64,000 nt of DNA from Verrucomicrobiota bacterium (lineage in GTDB: Bacteria > Verrucomicrobiota > Verrucomicrobiia > Opitutales > Opitutaceae): NCBI GenBank assembly GCA_026398135.1, contig JAPLTN010000056.1, positions 21,097 through 85,096 on the forward strand. The letters run 5' to 3'. How positions within the stretch are numbered: the stretch's first letter is position 1; the number at the start of each line of letters is the position of its first letter. Below the pieces are notes generated by a model. That model had not been told where the DNA came from. It did no database searches and worked only from the letters and a program-made list of their open reading frames with translations. The position numbers were made by a program, and so were the translations under genes. This document shows, one piece after another, positions 8,741 through 17,306 of the stretch.

Positions 8741-10780
8741 CTAGTCCTTGGGTTTCCACTGGTCGTGGATTTTGACCGAGGGGGGGAAGGTTTTGGTCTC
8801 GTCGCGCAGAGCGGAGAGGGTTTCGGGTTTCTTGGTTTCGTCCAGCCAGTGGGTGCCGTATTCGAAGGCGTCGCCGGAGAAACGGAAGGCGTGGCCGGAG
8901 GGGAAGTTGACCCAGCGCCAGGTGGCGGTGCGAAAGAAGGGCAGGGCGAAACCGGGGGAGAAGGAGGCGTTGGCGTAGAGCAATTCTTCCATGCGGTGGG
9001 CCATGACGCGCATCTCGTCGAGGTTGTCGGATTTGTCGTAACGGGTGATGAGGGCGTCGAGCTCGGGCAGGGCGATGCTTTCGAGGTTGTTGGTCTGGAC
9101 CTTGGGTTTGCGGGCGGGGTTGGGGGTGAGGCCGTCGGCGGCGTAGGGTTGGTCGTAGGCGTTTATGCCGTGGTGAGTTTCCCAATAGCGGGGGTAAAGC
9201 TCCACGCCGATGCCGAAGGCGGAGAAGGTGATCTGGTGGTTTTTCTCCTGCACTTTTTTCCAGGCGGCGGAGGCGTCGAGAATCTCGACTTGGAAATCGA
9301 GCCCGGCTTTGCGGGCCTCTTGCTGGAGAATGGTGAGCACGGGGGCGAGGGCTTCGTAACCGGTGGTGATGGTGACGGCGAGGCGGGTGCCGTCGGGTTT
9401 GCGCAGGATGCCGTCAGGGCCGGGGATGGTGTAACCGGCGCGGGCAAAGTGTTCGCGGGCTTGGGCGACATCGAAGGGGCGGCCGCGCAGGGTGGGGTGG
9501 CTCATGTCGCCGTAGCCCTGGTTGGAGGTGTGGAGGCGGGTGTAGTCGCCGCGGAAAAACTGGTCTATGACAAGCTGCCAGCTGGAGGCGAACTGGATGC
9601 CGAGGCGGACGTTGAGGTCGTCGAGGGGCGGCTTGGCGGTGTTCATCCAGAGGCCGTAGTTGGGCCGGGGCACGTCGTTGAAGAAAGTGGCTTTCTGGAT
9701 GAGTCCCCGGGTGACGAGCGGGTGGGCGTCCGGCAGGCGTTCGTAATTGTATTCGGCGAGGTTCATGCCGAAGGCGTCGAGTTCGCCGAGGAGGAAGGCT
9801 TCCCAGGCCTTGGTGGTCTCGCGGATGACGCGCAGGTGGAGGGCGGCGGGGTTGTAGCGGTAGCGGAACTGGCGCTTGTCGTTGGCCCACCAGTTTTCGA
9901 GGCGGGAGAGGACGATGTAATTGCGGGCGGTGGTGGTGCGTTTGAGTTCGGCGTCAGAGATGACCCAGGGGCCGGTGGTGGGCTCGAAGCGCCAATTGTA
10001 GCGGGTGACGTAGTCGTCGCCGAGTTCGCGGTAGAAGTGGGCGGGTTTGGGGCCGAGGCCGAGCACGCGGCTGAGCAGATCGGGGCGGGACTGGGCGAGG
10101 GTGACGGCGAAGGTGTGGTCGTCGTAGCGGGTGATGCGGGTGTAGGTTTCGCCGATGCCGTAGTAGTTGTTATACCAGGGGGCCTGGATGTATTTGCCCT
10201 GAAAAAACCAGAAGCTGAAGAGGAAGTCGGCGGTGGTGACGGGCGGGCCGTCGCTCCAGCGGGCGGCAGGGTCGAGGCGGACGTAAACGGTCTTGGCCGG
10301 CAGATCGACCGCCCACGAAGTGGCGAGGCCGGGGAAGAAACGGTGGGGGCCGGGGACATCGGGGTGGAGCTGGCCGAGGCTTAGGGCGTTTTCGTCGAGG
10401 ATGAAACCGCGGAAGCCGCTGTTGGAGTCGGGGCCGACGGGGCGCAGGGTGCGGGGGAAATCCTGGATACGCCCTTGGAAAGTGCCGCCGCGTTTGCGCT
10501 CGGGCGATCCGAGTTCGGGGAGGTCGGAGCCGTCTTCCCAAGTGAGGTTGGCGGGGAGGTCGGCGGGAGTTTTGAAAACGAAAAACTCGGGGTGGGCGGC
10601 GTAGTAGGCCTGGATCTCGGCGGTGTTGTCGCGGGTGGCCGGGGCGGCGGAGTCGGAGGCGGGCGGAGTGCTGCCGGGAGCGGAGGCGTTGGCAGAGTCG
10701 GGGTTTTTGGAGCCGGAGCACGCGGCGAGGCCGAGGGCGAGGGCGGCGAGGACGAGGGTGCGGAGCGGGCGGGTGTTCAT
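8741..10780 (-). CDS. Extracellular solute-binding protein, family 5 (lipoprotein)
   Basis: This 679-aa substrate-binding protein of the oligopeptide importer has a signal peptide that ends in the lipobox LAAC, with C21 as the lipidated residue, followed by a Ser/Pro/Ala-rich linker to about residue 50. The SBP_bac_5 fold follows, including a YEALAPVLTILQQEARKAGLD segment in the C-terminal lobe (split here for length). It is longer than E. coli OppA and closer in size to the YejA-type proteins. Its start overlaps the stop of the upstream permease in a 4-bp ATGA. It should sit in the periplasm, tethered to a membrane. Confidence 0.9.
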   Translation of the reverse strand: MNTRPLRTLVLAALALGLAACSGSKNPDSANASAPGSTPPASDSAAPATRDNTAEIQAYYAAHPEFFVFKTPADLPANLTWEDGSDLPELGSPERKRGGTFQGRIQDFPRTLRPVGPDSNSGFRGFILDENALSLGQLHPDVPGPHRFFPGLATSWAVDLPAKTVYVRLDPAARWSDGPPVTTADFLFSFWFFQGKYIQAPWYNNYYGIGETYTRITRYDDHTFAVTLAQSRPDLLSRVLGLGPKPAHFYRELGDDYVTRYNWRFEPTTGPWVISDAELKRTTTARNYIVLSRLENWWANDKRQFRYRYNPAALHLRVIRETTKAWEAFLLGELDAFGMNLAEYNYERLPDAHPLVTRGLIQKATFFNDVPRPNYGLWMNTAKPPLDDLNVRLGIQFASSWQLVIDQFFRGDYTRLHTSNQGYGDMSHPTLRGRPFDVAQAREHFARAGYTIPGPDGILRKPDGTRLAVTITTGYEALAPVLTILQQEARKAGLDFQVEILDASAAWKKVQEKNHQITFSAFGIGVELYPRYWETHHGINAYDQPYAADGLTPNPARKPKVQTNNLESIALPELDALITRYDKSDNLDEMRVMAHRMEELLYANASFSPGFALPFFRTATWRWVNFPSGHAFRFSGDAFEYGTHWLDETKKPETLSALRDETKTFPPSVKIHDQWKPKD

Positions 10781-11841
10781 TGGTAAGTGGTAAAGGTGCG
10801 GGGATCGAAGGCCTCGCGGATGGCCTCGCCGACGAAGGTAACGAGGGTGAGCACGAGGGTCATGGCGGTGACGGCGGAGAGCACGATCCAGGGGGCGGTG
10901 GTGAGGTTTTGGGTGCCTTGGCGGAGCAGTTCGCCCCAGCTCGGCGTTGGCACGGGAAGCCCGAAACCGAGAAAATCAAGCGCGGTAAGCGAACCGATGG
11001 CGCCGGCGACGGTGAAGGGCACGAAGGTGACGAGGGTGGCGGCGGTGTTGGGCAGGATGTGGCGGAGAATGATGCGGGTGTCGCCCGCACCGAGGACGCG
11101 GGCGGAGGCCACGTAGTCGCGGGCCATTTCCTTGAGTGTGCCGGTGCGCATGTAATAGGTCATGCCCATCCAGCCGAAGGCGATGTTGATGGCGACGAGC
11201 CAGCCGAGGGAGGGGCGCACGAGCGAGGCGATGATGATGACGACGTAGAGGAAGGGGACGTTGGACCAGATCTCGATCAGGCGTTGGAAAACGAGGTCGA
11301 AGGTGCCGCCGTAGTAGCCCATGGCGCAGCCGATGAGGATGCCGAGCAGGTAGCTGCCGAGCACGAACCAGAGGGAGAAGATGAGGGCCTGGCGGAAACC
11401 GTAAACGAGGCGGCCGAGGATGTCGCGGTTTTGGGTGTCGGTGCCGAGGAGGTGGCGTTGGGCGAGGTCGGGCGGGCGGGCGCGGAAGAACTGGCCGGGG
11501 TAGCAGTTTTCGGTGGGGTTGTAGGGGATGGCGGCGAGCAGGGCGAAATCACCCCGGGCCCGGGCGGCGGGGTCGGTGCGCAGGCGTTCGCGGAGCTGGC
11601 GGTAGTCGGTTTCCCAGGGGTAGCCGAGGCCGAAGGTTTCGCCGGGGATAACGTCGCCGTAGGCGGGGAAAAACCAGCGGCTTTCGTGGCGGACGACGAG
11701 CGCGCGGCTGTTGATAAAGAGTTCGGCGAAAAGGGTAAAAACGATGAGCCCGCTCAGCAGCACGAAGGACCAAAACCCGCGCCGCAGGGCGCGGAAGCGG
11801 CGGAGTTTTTTTACCGTGATGGGGTTGAGGCGGACGGGCAT
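10777..11841 (-). CDS. ABC transporter permease (OppC/YejE type)
   Basis: This 354-aa inner-membrane permease has an N-terminal transmembrane segment (about 24-46) and a long periplasmic loop containing LLGTDTQNRDILGRLVYG, the usual entry motif of OppC-type permeases. The transmembrane core follows, with the EAA-like coupling loop near ARVLGAGDTRIILRHILPN. The long first loop resembles YejE. It is the second gene of the operon, and its stop overlaps the start of the binding-protein gene by 4 bp. Confidence 0.9.
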   Translation of the reverse strand: MPVRLNPITVKKLRRFRALRRGFWSFVLLSGLIVFTLFAELFINSRALVVRHESRWFFPAYGDVIPGETFGLGYPWETDYRQLRERLRTDPAARARGDFALLAAIPYNPTENCYPGQFFRARPPDLAQRHLLGTDTQNRDILGRLVYGFRQALIFSLWFVLGSYLLGILIGCAMGYYGGTFDLVFQRLIEIWSNVPFLYVVIIIASLVRPSLGWLVAINIAFGWMGMTYYMRTGTLKEMARDYVASARVLGAGDTRIILRHILPNTAATLVTFVPFTVAGAIGSLTALDFLGFGLPVPTPSWGELLRQGTQNLTTAPWIVLSAVTAMTLVLTLVTFVGEAIREAFDPRTFTTYQ

Positions 11842-11858
11842 GGTTTGGGAGTGGGAAA

Positions 11859-11891
11859 AGTAGCGAGTAGTGAGTAGCGGGTAGTGAGTAG
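11859..11891. repeat. Iterated GTAGYGAGTA-type repeat, copy 2
   Basis: The gap between the two permease genes carries AGTAGCGAGTAGTGAGTAG and GCGGGTAGTGAGTAG in tandem, matching the style and the AAAAGTAGCGAGTAG edge of the copy at 8693-8726. The function is unknown. Confidence 0.6.
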
Positions 11892-11906
11892 GCGGAGGCG
11901 GGCGGG

Positions 11907-12926
11907 TTAATTAAAACGGATGCGGGGATCTAACCAGGCGACGAGCATGTCGGAGAGGATGTTGCCGATGAGCAGAAGCGCGGAGGAGATGAGCAGGATG
12001 CCCATGACGACCGGGTAATCGCGATCGACGAGGGATTTGAAGCCCAGCAGGCCCATGCCATCGATGTCGAAGACGACCTCGATGAGGAAGCTGCCGGTGA
12101 GCACGAGGCCGATGTTTTGCCCGAAGGTGGTGGCGATGGGGATGAGGGAATTGCGCAGGGCGTGGCGGAAGACGGCGGCGCGGAACGGCACGCCCTTGGC
12201 CACGGCGGTGCGCACGTAGTCGGCGGCGAGGTTATCCATGAGGTGGTTTTTCATCAGCATGGTGGTGAAGGCGAAGCTGCCGACCAGGTAGGCGACGAGC
12301 GGCAGGGCGGTGTGGCGAAACAAGTCCCAGGCCTGGGCGGCGAGGCCGAGTTCGGCGAAGTCGTCACCCACGAAGCCGCCGAGCGGGAGCCAGCGAAGTT
12401 TTACGGCAAAGAGCAGGAGGAGCAGACTTCCGAGGGCGTAGCCAGGCACGGCATAGCCGAAGAAAACCAGGACGGACGTGGCGTTGTCCATCGGACTGCG
12501 GTGGCGGAGGGCCTTGACGATGCCGAGGGGCAGGCAAAGCGCGTAGGTGAGCACGGTGGTGACCAGGCCGAAGTAGATCGAGATGGTGAGCTTGGAATTG
12601 ATGACGGTGGCGACCGGTTGGTGGTAGATGTGAGAATCGCCGAGGTCGCCGCGCACGACCTTGCCCATCCAGTCGGCGTAGGCGGCATACCAGGGTTTAT
12701 CGAAGCCGTAGAAACGCTTGAGTTGCTGGATTTGCTCCTCGGAAAGGGAGGTGTCGGAGCCGGCGGTGGGGCGGACGGATTTGCCCATGTCGGCCTGGCG
12801 GGCCTCGGCGAGGGCGCGTTCGATGGGGCCGCCGGGCACGAGCCGGGTGATGAAAAAGACGATCAGCGTCACCCCGAGGAGCGTCGGGGGGATCAAGAGG
12901 AAGCGTCGGATAAAGTAGTCCCGCAT
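11907..12926 (-). CDS. ABC transporter permease (OppB/YejB type)
   Basis: This 339-aa inner-membrane permease begins MRDYFIRRFLLIPPTLLGVT, the classic first transmembrane segment of OppB-type proteins. A periplasmic loop with the QxxQLKRFYGFDKPW segment and five further membrane spans follow. The EAA-type loop reads VRTAVAKGVPFRAAVFRHALRN. The ATG at 12926 is used because upstream codons look noncoding. It is the first gene of the importer operon and faces a 416-bp intergenic region with two strong palindromes. Confidence 0.9.
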   Translation of the reverse strand: MRDYFIRRFLLIPPTLLGVTLIVFFITRLVPGGPIERALAEARQADMGKSVRPTAGSDTSLSEEQIQQLKRFYGFDKPWYAAYADWMGKVVRGDLGDSHIYHQPVATVINSKLTISIYFGLVTTVLTYALCLPLGIVKALRHRSPMDNATSVLVFFGYAVPGYALGSLLLLLFAVKLRWLPLGGFVGDDFAELGLAAQAWDLFRHTALPLVAYLVGSFAFTTMLMKNHLMDNLAADYVRTAVAKGVPFRAAVFRHALRNSLIPIATTFGQNIGLVLTGSFLIEVVFDIDGMGLLGFKSLVDRDYPVVMGILLISSALLLIGNILSDMLVAWLDPRIRFN

Positions 12927-13070
12927 GGGTGTGGGAATGAGCGTAGGGCGTAAGGAATTTCGGCGAGCTTGCGAAGGGCGTTGCCGTGGGGACAGCGCGA
13001 AATGCGCCAAGTGCCGATTGTTGCTCAGCCTTAGCGTAAGATTCTGCATGTTACCCCCAACGTGAGACTA

Positions 13071-13105
13071 CAGCATAGTGTAACCAAATTGGTTACACTA
13101 TACTG
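13071..13105. promoter_or_regulatory. Operator-like palindrome, site 1
   Basis: ATAGTGTAACC (13075-13085), AAATT and GGTTACACTAT (13091-13101) make a perfect inverted repeat. With CAG/CTG ends, the symmetry extends to 35 bp with one mismatched pair (13074/13102). The half-site GTGTAACC, repeated at a second site, is typical of a dimeric repressor operator. The regulator is not identifiable from this window. Confidence 0.65.
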
Positions 13106-13194
13106 CAGTGGGGTGCGGTGGAAGTAGTAGGTAGAGGTAAGTGGCGTAATTTTGATTAAGGGAGCTTCGAGAATAGCGAAGAGGTTACGGGAAA

Positions 13195-13217
13195 AGTGTA
13201 ACCAATTTGGTTACACT
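13195..13217. promoter_or_regulatory. Operator-like palindrome, site 2
   Basis: AGTGTAACC, AATTT and GGTTACACT form a perfect 23-bp inverted repeat with the same half-sites as site 1. The centre-to-centre distance is 118 bp, so two dimers could lie on similar faces of the helix and form a loop. It is 126 bp upstream of the murI start. Confidence 0.65.
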
Positions 13218-13342
13218 ATGCTCGGGGCGGGGTGGAAATTGGGGGCGGGGCTGATGGTTAGCGGTGGGTGGGGGATGGGAGTGGGGCCTGGGCGTGGGTG
13301 GGGCTTGCGTTGGGATGGGGGGAGCTACGTCCTCGTGCTCAT

Positions 13343-14197
13343 ATGATCGGGGTTTTTGATTCCGGGTTTGGCGGGTTGACCGTGCTGGCTTCGTTGCTGC
13401 GCACGTTGCCGCGCTATAATTATCTCTTTTTAGCCGATAGTGCGCGGGCACCCTACGGCGCGCGGAGTGCAGATGTGGTTAACGAGTTCACGCTGGAGGC
13501 GGTGGAGTGGCTGTTTGACCAAGGGTGCACGCTCGTGGTTCTCGCCTGCAACACGGCCTCGGCCCGGGCGTTGAGGAATATTCAACAGCTTCACTTACCG
13601 CGCCATCGGCCGGATAGGCGGCTGTTGGGCGTGGTGCGGCCTTCGGTGGAAGCATTGGCCGGTTTGCCGCCGGGCGCGGTGGCTTTGCCGGGCGAGACTG
13701 CGCCGTCAGCGGCGGAGGGCTTTGTGGTGGTGCTGGGGACCGAGAGCACGATCGCTTCGGACTCCTACGGTATCGAACTGCGAAAACTCGCGCCGGGGCT
13801 GACGCTGGCGCAGCAGGCGTGTCCGCTGTGGGCGCCGCTGGTCGAGGCGGGCGAGTTGGACGGGCCGGGCACGGAGTGGTTTTTGCGGCGCGCATTGGAG
13901 CCGTTTTTGCCGCCGCACCGCGTGCCGCAGCGCATGCTGCTGGGGTGCACGCACTATCCGCTCTTGTTACCCGCGCTTCGGCGCATCGTGCCGCCGGAGG
14001 TGGAGTTGCTCGCGCAGGGAGAGATCGTGGCGACGCGGTTGGCGGACTGGATGGCGCGGCACCCGGAGCAGGAGCAGAGGTTAACGCGTGGCGGCGGGCG
14101 GCGTTTTGCGACGACGGACGATCCGGATTGGTTCGCGGCGCGCGGGGAGCGTTTGCTGGGGCAACCGATTCGAGCGGAGCGGGTGCGCTTAAAGTAA
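13343..14197 (+). CDS. murI: Glutamate racemase
   Basis: MurI supplies D-glutamate for peptidoglycan by interconverting L- and D-glutamate. The 284-aa protein has the N-terminal FDSGFGGLTV, the ADSARAPYG segment, and both catalytic cysteines in ACNTAS and LGCTHYPLL. The ATG at 13343 gives the family-typical MIGVFDSG start; an in-frame upstream extension is low-complexity and discarded. The central region (residues 90-130) is slightly expanded. It lies downstream of the paired palindromes, which may control it or the divergent importer. Confidence 0.93.
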   Translation: MIGVFDSGFGGLTVLASLLRTLPRYNYLFLADSARAPYGARSADVVNEFTLEAVEWLFDQGCTLVVLACNTASARALRNIQQLHLPRHRPDRRLLGVVRPSVEALAGLPPGAVALPGETAPSAAEGFVVVLGTESTIASDSYGIELRKLAPGLTLAQQACPLWAPLVEAGELDGPGTEWFLRRALEPFLPPHRVPQRMLLGCTHYPLLLPALRRIVPPEVELLAQGEIVATRLADWMARHPEQEQRLTRGGGRRFATTDDPDWFAARGERLLGQPIRAERVRLK

Positions 14198-14249
14198 GCG
14201 AGGCGAATGGCCGCTCGACCTGGCGGCGGCGGGGCGCTTGGTTAGGCGC

Positions 14250-14633
14250 ATGGACAACACGGGTTTAACGGATGCGACGACCACGCTGGGGGAAATCAAG
14301 GCGCGGGTGCTGGCCTTTGCCGACGAGCGGGATTGGCAACAATTTCATGCGCCGAAAAACCTGAGCATGGCGCTGGCGGCCGAGGCCGGGGAGCTGATGG
14401 AGCATTTTCTCTGGGACACCCCCGAGGCCTCGCGCACCAAGGTAATGGACGACACCGTGCGGCGGGCCAAGATCGAGGAGGAGCTGGCCGACGTGGTGAT
14501 CTACGCGCTGGAGTTCGCCAACATGACGGGCATCGACGTGGCGGCGGCGATCGAGCGCAAGATGGCTCAAAACGCCGCCAAATACCCCGTGGCCAAGGCC
14601 AAGGGGCGGAGCGTTAAATATACCGAGCTTTAG
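14250..14633 (+). CDS. MazG-like nucleotide pyrophosphohydrolase
   Basis: This 127-aa all-alpha NTP pyrophosphohydrolase resembles the RS21-C6/dCTPase group and may hydrolyse noncanonical or excess nucleotides to the monophosphate. The metal-binding helices are visible as EAGELMEHFLW and EEELADVVIYALEFAN. The ATG at 14250 is preferred over an upstream TTG. It lies 52 bp after murI on the same strand and ends just before a MITE-like repeat, whose hairpin could also act as a transcription stop. Confidence 0.85.
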   Translation: MDNTGLTDATTTLGEIKARVLAFADERDWQQFHAPKNLSMALAAEAGELMEHFLWDTPEASRTKVMDDTVRRAKIEEELADVVIYALEFANMTGIDVAAAIERKMAQNAAKYPVAKAKGRSVKYTEL

Positions 14634-14637
14634 GGCC

Positions 14638-14768
14638 TTATTCTAATTCGCTTTCAAATTAAGCTGAATTGGCCGGGGACGTCCAACTCTACATCTGACT
14701 ATTTGTGTAGCGTTGGCCGTCCCCGGCCAATTCAGCTATCGGCTCATCTTGATCGCGAATTGGAATTA
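14638..14768. mobile_element. MITE-like repeat, copy A
   Basis: This 131-bp copy has terminal inverted repeats TTATTCTAATTCGC on the left and TAATTCCAATTCGC (reverse complement of the right end). Inside, 24-nt arms at 14663-14686 and 14713-14736 differ at one position and form a long hairpin. It encodes nothing. Related copies lie at 33228, 51371 and 62535. Its right end supplies the TAA stop codon of mrp (14766-14768). Confidence 0.8.
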
Positions 14769-15866
14769 GACGGCGGGCGGCTGGCTGGACGGGGTTTTCT
14801 TTTCCAGGCGGGCGAGCAGTTCGGCGACGATGGCGGAGAAGTGGCGGGAGGCCTCGCCGTCGGGTTGGGCGGCGACGAGCGGGGTACCGGCATCGCCGGC
14901 GGCGCGCACTTCGGGGATGAGCGGCACCTGGCCGAGCAGCACGGTGCCGAGGCTGTCGGCGGTGAGTTGTCCGCCGCCTTCGCCGAAGAGGGCGTGGCGC
15001 AGGCCGGCGGGGTCGGTGAACCAGCTCATGTTTTCCACCACGCCGATGAGGGGGACGTTGACCTTTTGGAACATGAGTCCGCCCTTGCGCGCGACCTGGG
15101 TGGCGGCGGGTTGGGGGGTGGTGACCAGCACTGCGCCGTCGAGCGGGAGGGTTTGCACGAGGCTGAGCTGGGCGTCGCCGGTGCCGGGCGGCAGATCCAC
15201 GAGGAGGAGGTCGAGGGGGCCCCACTCCACGTTTTGCACGAACTGCTGGATGGTCTTCATGATCATGGGGCCGCGCCAGACGACGGGGGTGTTGTCGTCC
15301 ACCAGGAAGCCCATGCTCATGACTTTGACGCCGTGGGCTTCGATGGGGATGAGACGGGAGTTTTCGCCTTCACCCTGAACCTCGGGGCGCTGGCCGTGGA
15401 GGCCGATCATGAGGGGGACGGAGGGGCCGTAGATGTCGCAGTCCATCAGGCCGACGCGGCCTGGGCGGCCGAGGGCGGCGAGGTGGGCGGCGGCGGCGAC
15501 GGCGAGGTTGACCGAGAAGGTGGACTTGCCGACGCCGCCCTTGCCGGAGGCGATGGCGACGGCGTGGCGGATGGTCTTGGGAGCGTTGGCGTTGCCGCCG
15601 AGGTTGCCGCCGGGGGCGACCTTGGGAGCGGTTACGGCGATGTCGATGACCACGTCCTTAACCTCGGGGATGGCGCGCAGGCAGGCCTCGACCTCGCGTT
15701 TGAGGTGGGTGGGGATCTTGGGGTCGGCGGTGGTGATGGCCAACGCGACGCGGGCGGTGCCGTCGAGCAGGGCGGCGGATTTGACCAGACCGAACGACAC
15801 GATGTCGCGGCTGAATCCGGGGTATTTGACCTGTTTGAGGTGTTCCTTGAGGGCGTCGGGTGTCAT
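14766..15866 (-). CDS. mrp: Mrp/NBP35-family ATP-binding protein
   Basis: Mrp (ApbC) proteins are P-loop ATPases thought to carry or load iron-sulfur clusters. The 366-aa protein has an N-terminal DUF59 domain (about 5-80), a deviant Walker A KGGVGKST near residue 110, a switch region DCDIYGPSVP, and DLPPGTGD. The CxxC pair usually found before the final GEGGG segment is missing: the sequence there is MSWFTDPAGLRHALFGEGGG. A cluster-free or differently liganded variant is therefore possible. The stop codon lies inside the end of MITE-like copy A. The gene is divergent from tolB. Confidence 0.92.
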   Translation of the reverse strand: MTPDALKEHLKQVKYPGFSRDIVSFGLVKSAALLDGTARVALAITTADPKIPTHLKREVEACLRAIPEVKDVVIDIAVTAPKVAPGGNLGGNANAPKTIRHAVAIASGKGGVGKSTFSVNLAVAAAAHLAALGRPGRVGLMDCDIYGPSVPLMIGLHGQRPEVQGEGENSRLIPIEAHGVKVMSMGFLVDDNTPVVWRGPMIMKTIQQFVQNVEWGPLDLLLVDLPPGTGDAQLSLVQTLPLDGAVLVTTPQPAATQVARKGGLMFQKVNVPLIGVVENMSWFTDPAGLRHALFGEGGGQLTADSLGTVLLGQVPLIPEVRAAGDAGTPLVAAQPDGEASRHFSAIVAELLARLEKKTPSSQPPAV

Positions 15867-15959
15867 GGCGGTTAAATTAAAAAAGAAACGGGATTGGCGT
15901 TGAGCGGTCGAGTGGCGGGGTAAATAGATAAGGCGTCAACTTCACACCCACTCTTCTTC

Positions 15960-17192
15960 ATGTTCACTTATTTCTCCATTCGGTTTCACACTTTGGTTTT
16001 ATTCGCTGGCGCCGCTTTGGCGGTGCTCGGTTCGGGCGCGAGTCCGGTCCAGGCGCAGGGGGCGAAAAACATGGGCGACGTGACGATCAACACCGAGCTC
16101 AAGAACACGGCCATACGGGTTACGGGCGCGACGCCCGAACTGAACTCGCTGGCGAATCAGGCGTTCGCCGCGCACGGGGCTTTTCGGAGGGTGGAAAAGG
16201 GGTTTGTTTTTGACGTGAAATTCGCTCCCGGCGGCGGTCCTAACCAGGTGCAGGTGACGGTGACGCGCGGGCAGGGCACGCCGGTGCTGAGCCAGGTGGT
16301 GTCGGGCAACACGCCGCGCAACGCGCTTTTTCGCGCCGGCGATCTGGCAGTGAAAGCGATGACTGATAAACCCGGTTTCTTCGCCTCCAAGCTGGCCTTT
16401 ATCGGCGAGCGCACCGGCAAACCCGAGGTTTACGTGGGGGATTTGTTCATGGGCGAGGTTCGCCAGATCACCAATGACAAGGCGCTGGCGCTCACGCCGC
16501 GCTGGGCGCCGGATGGCACCCGTCTGATCTACACCAGCTATTTCCGGTCCAGCGCTCCTGATATCTTCATACTCGATTTGGGCACCCTGCAGAGAAACAC
16601 CTTCGTGAGTTTCAAAGGCACCAACATTTGCGGGCGTTTCAGTCCGGACGGTAGCAATGTCGCCATGGTGCTCTCCGGCGAGGGCAATCCGGAGGTCTAC
16701 GTGGGCAACGCGCAAGGCCGCAAGATCACGCGCAAGACGCACACCCGGGCAATCGAGTCCTCGCCGGTTTTTTCGCCGGATGGTTCGCAACTGGTGTTTA
16801 CTTCGGATGCGGCGGGCGGTCCCCAGCTGTACACGATGGCGACGGCGGGAGGCGAGGCGCGTCGCCTGGGCACGCGTTTGAGCAACTACTGTGCGGAGCC
16901 GGATTGGAGCAAGGCGGACCCGACCAAGATCGTTTTTACCGCCCGTATTGGCAGCGGATTTCAAATCGCGGTGTACGATCTGAAATCGGGTATAGCCAAG
17001 GTGGTTTCCAAGGCACCCTCCGATGCGGTGGAGCCAAGCTGGCTGGCTGACGGACGCCACGTGGTATTCTCGGCCCGCGCGGCCGGAACCAGCAGCCTGT
17101 GGATTCTGGATACGGAAAACGGCAAGGCCACGCAGTTGAGCTCGGCGTCGGCGGGCAAGCTCTCGCAGGCCAGCGTGCTGGATCCGCGCTGA
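15960..17192 (+). CDS. tolB: TolB-like periplasmic beta-propeller protein
   Basis: TolB is the periplasmic beta-propeller of the Tol-Pal envelope system. The 410-aa precursor has a signal peptide with likely cleavage after SPVQA (about residue 32). An N-terminal TolB domain (about 35-155) follows, then WD40-like PD40 blades from about 190, such as RWAPDGTRLIYTS, FSPDGSNVAMV and FSPDGSQLVFTS. No tolA, tolQR or pal is nearby. The gene converges on the RidA-family gene across a strong terminator hairpin. Confidence 0.85.
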   Translation: MFTYFSIRFHTLVLFAGAALAVLGSGASPVQAQGAKNMGDVTINTELKNTAIRVTGATPELNSLANQAFAAHGAFRRVEKGFVFDVKFAPGGGPNQVQVTVTRGQGTPVLSQVVSGNTPRNALFRAGDLAVKAMTDKPGFFASKLAFIGERTGKPEVYVGDLFMGEVRQITNDKALALTPRWAPDGTRLIYTSYFRSSAPDIFILDLGTLQRNTFVSFKGTNICGRFSPDGSNVAMVLSGEGNPEVYVGNAQGRKITRKTHTRAIESSPVFSPDGSQLVFTSDAAGGPQLYTMATAGGEARRLGTRLSNYCAEPDWSKADPTKIVFTARIGSGFQIAVYDLKSGIAKVVSKAPSDAVEPSWLADGRHVVFSARAAGTSSLWILDTENGKATQLSSASAGKLSQASVLDPR

Positions 17193-17257
17193 GGCGCGGA
17201 ACGGGCGAGGCGTTTTTGAGACACCGGATCGTTTAAAACAAATCCATGGTCGGAACG

Positions 17258-17289
17258 TGCAGGGCGGGGTGCAGTGACCCCGCCCTGCA
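17258..17289. terminator. Bidirectional terminator hairpin
   Basis: A perfect 13-bp stem (TGCAGGGCGGGGT / ACCCCGCCCTGCA) with a 6-nt loop lies between the convergent tolB and RidA-family genes. There is no long T-run on either side, but the placement and stability fit a shared terminator. Confidence 0.7.
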
Positions 17290-17306
17290 TGGGGAAATCG
17301 TAGGCT

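Larger units (their letters stand above)
12927..13342. other. 416-bp divergent intergenic region
   Basis: This gap separates the ABC importer operon (leftward) from murI (rightward). It contains the two palindromes listed separately and a G-rich stretch just upstream of murI. No convincing coding frame or structured RNA was recognised in the rest. Confidence 0.6.

Noticed and set aside
13089..13104. TATACT near palindrome 1 as a sigma70 promoter
   Set aside because: The hexamer is present, but the only TTG-like word is 4 bp away and no -35 box occurs at 15-19 bp. The palindrome explains the sequence better.
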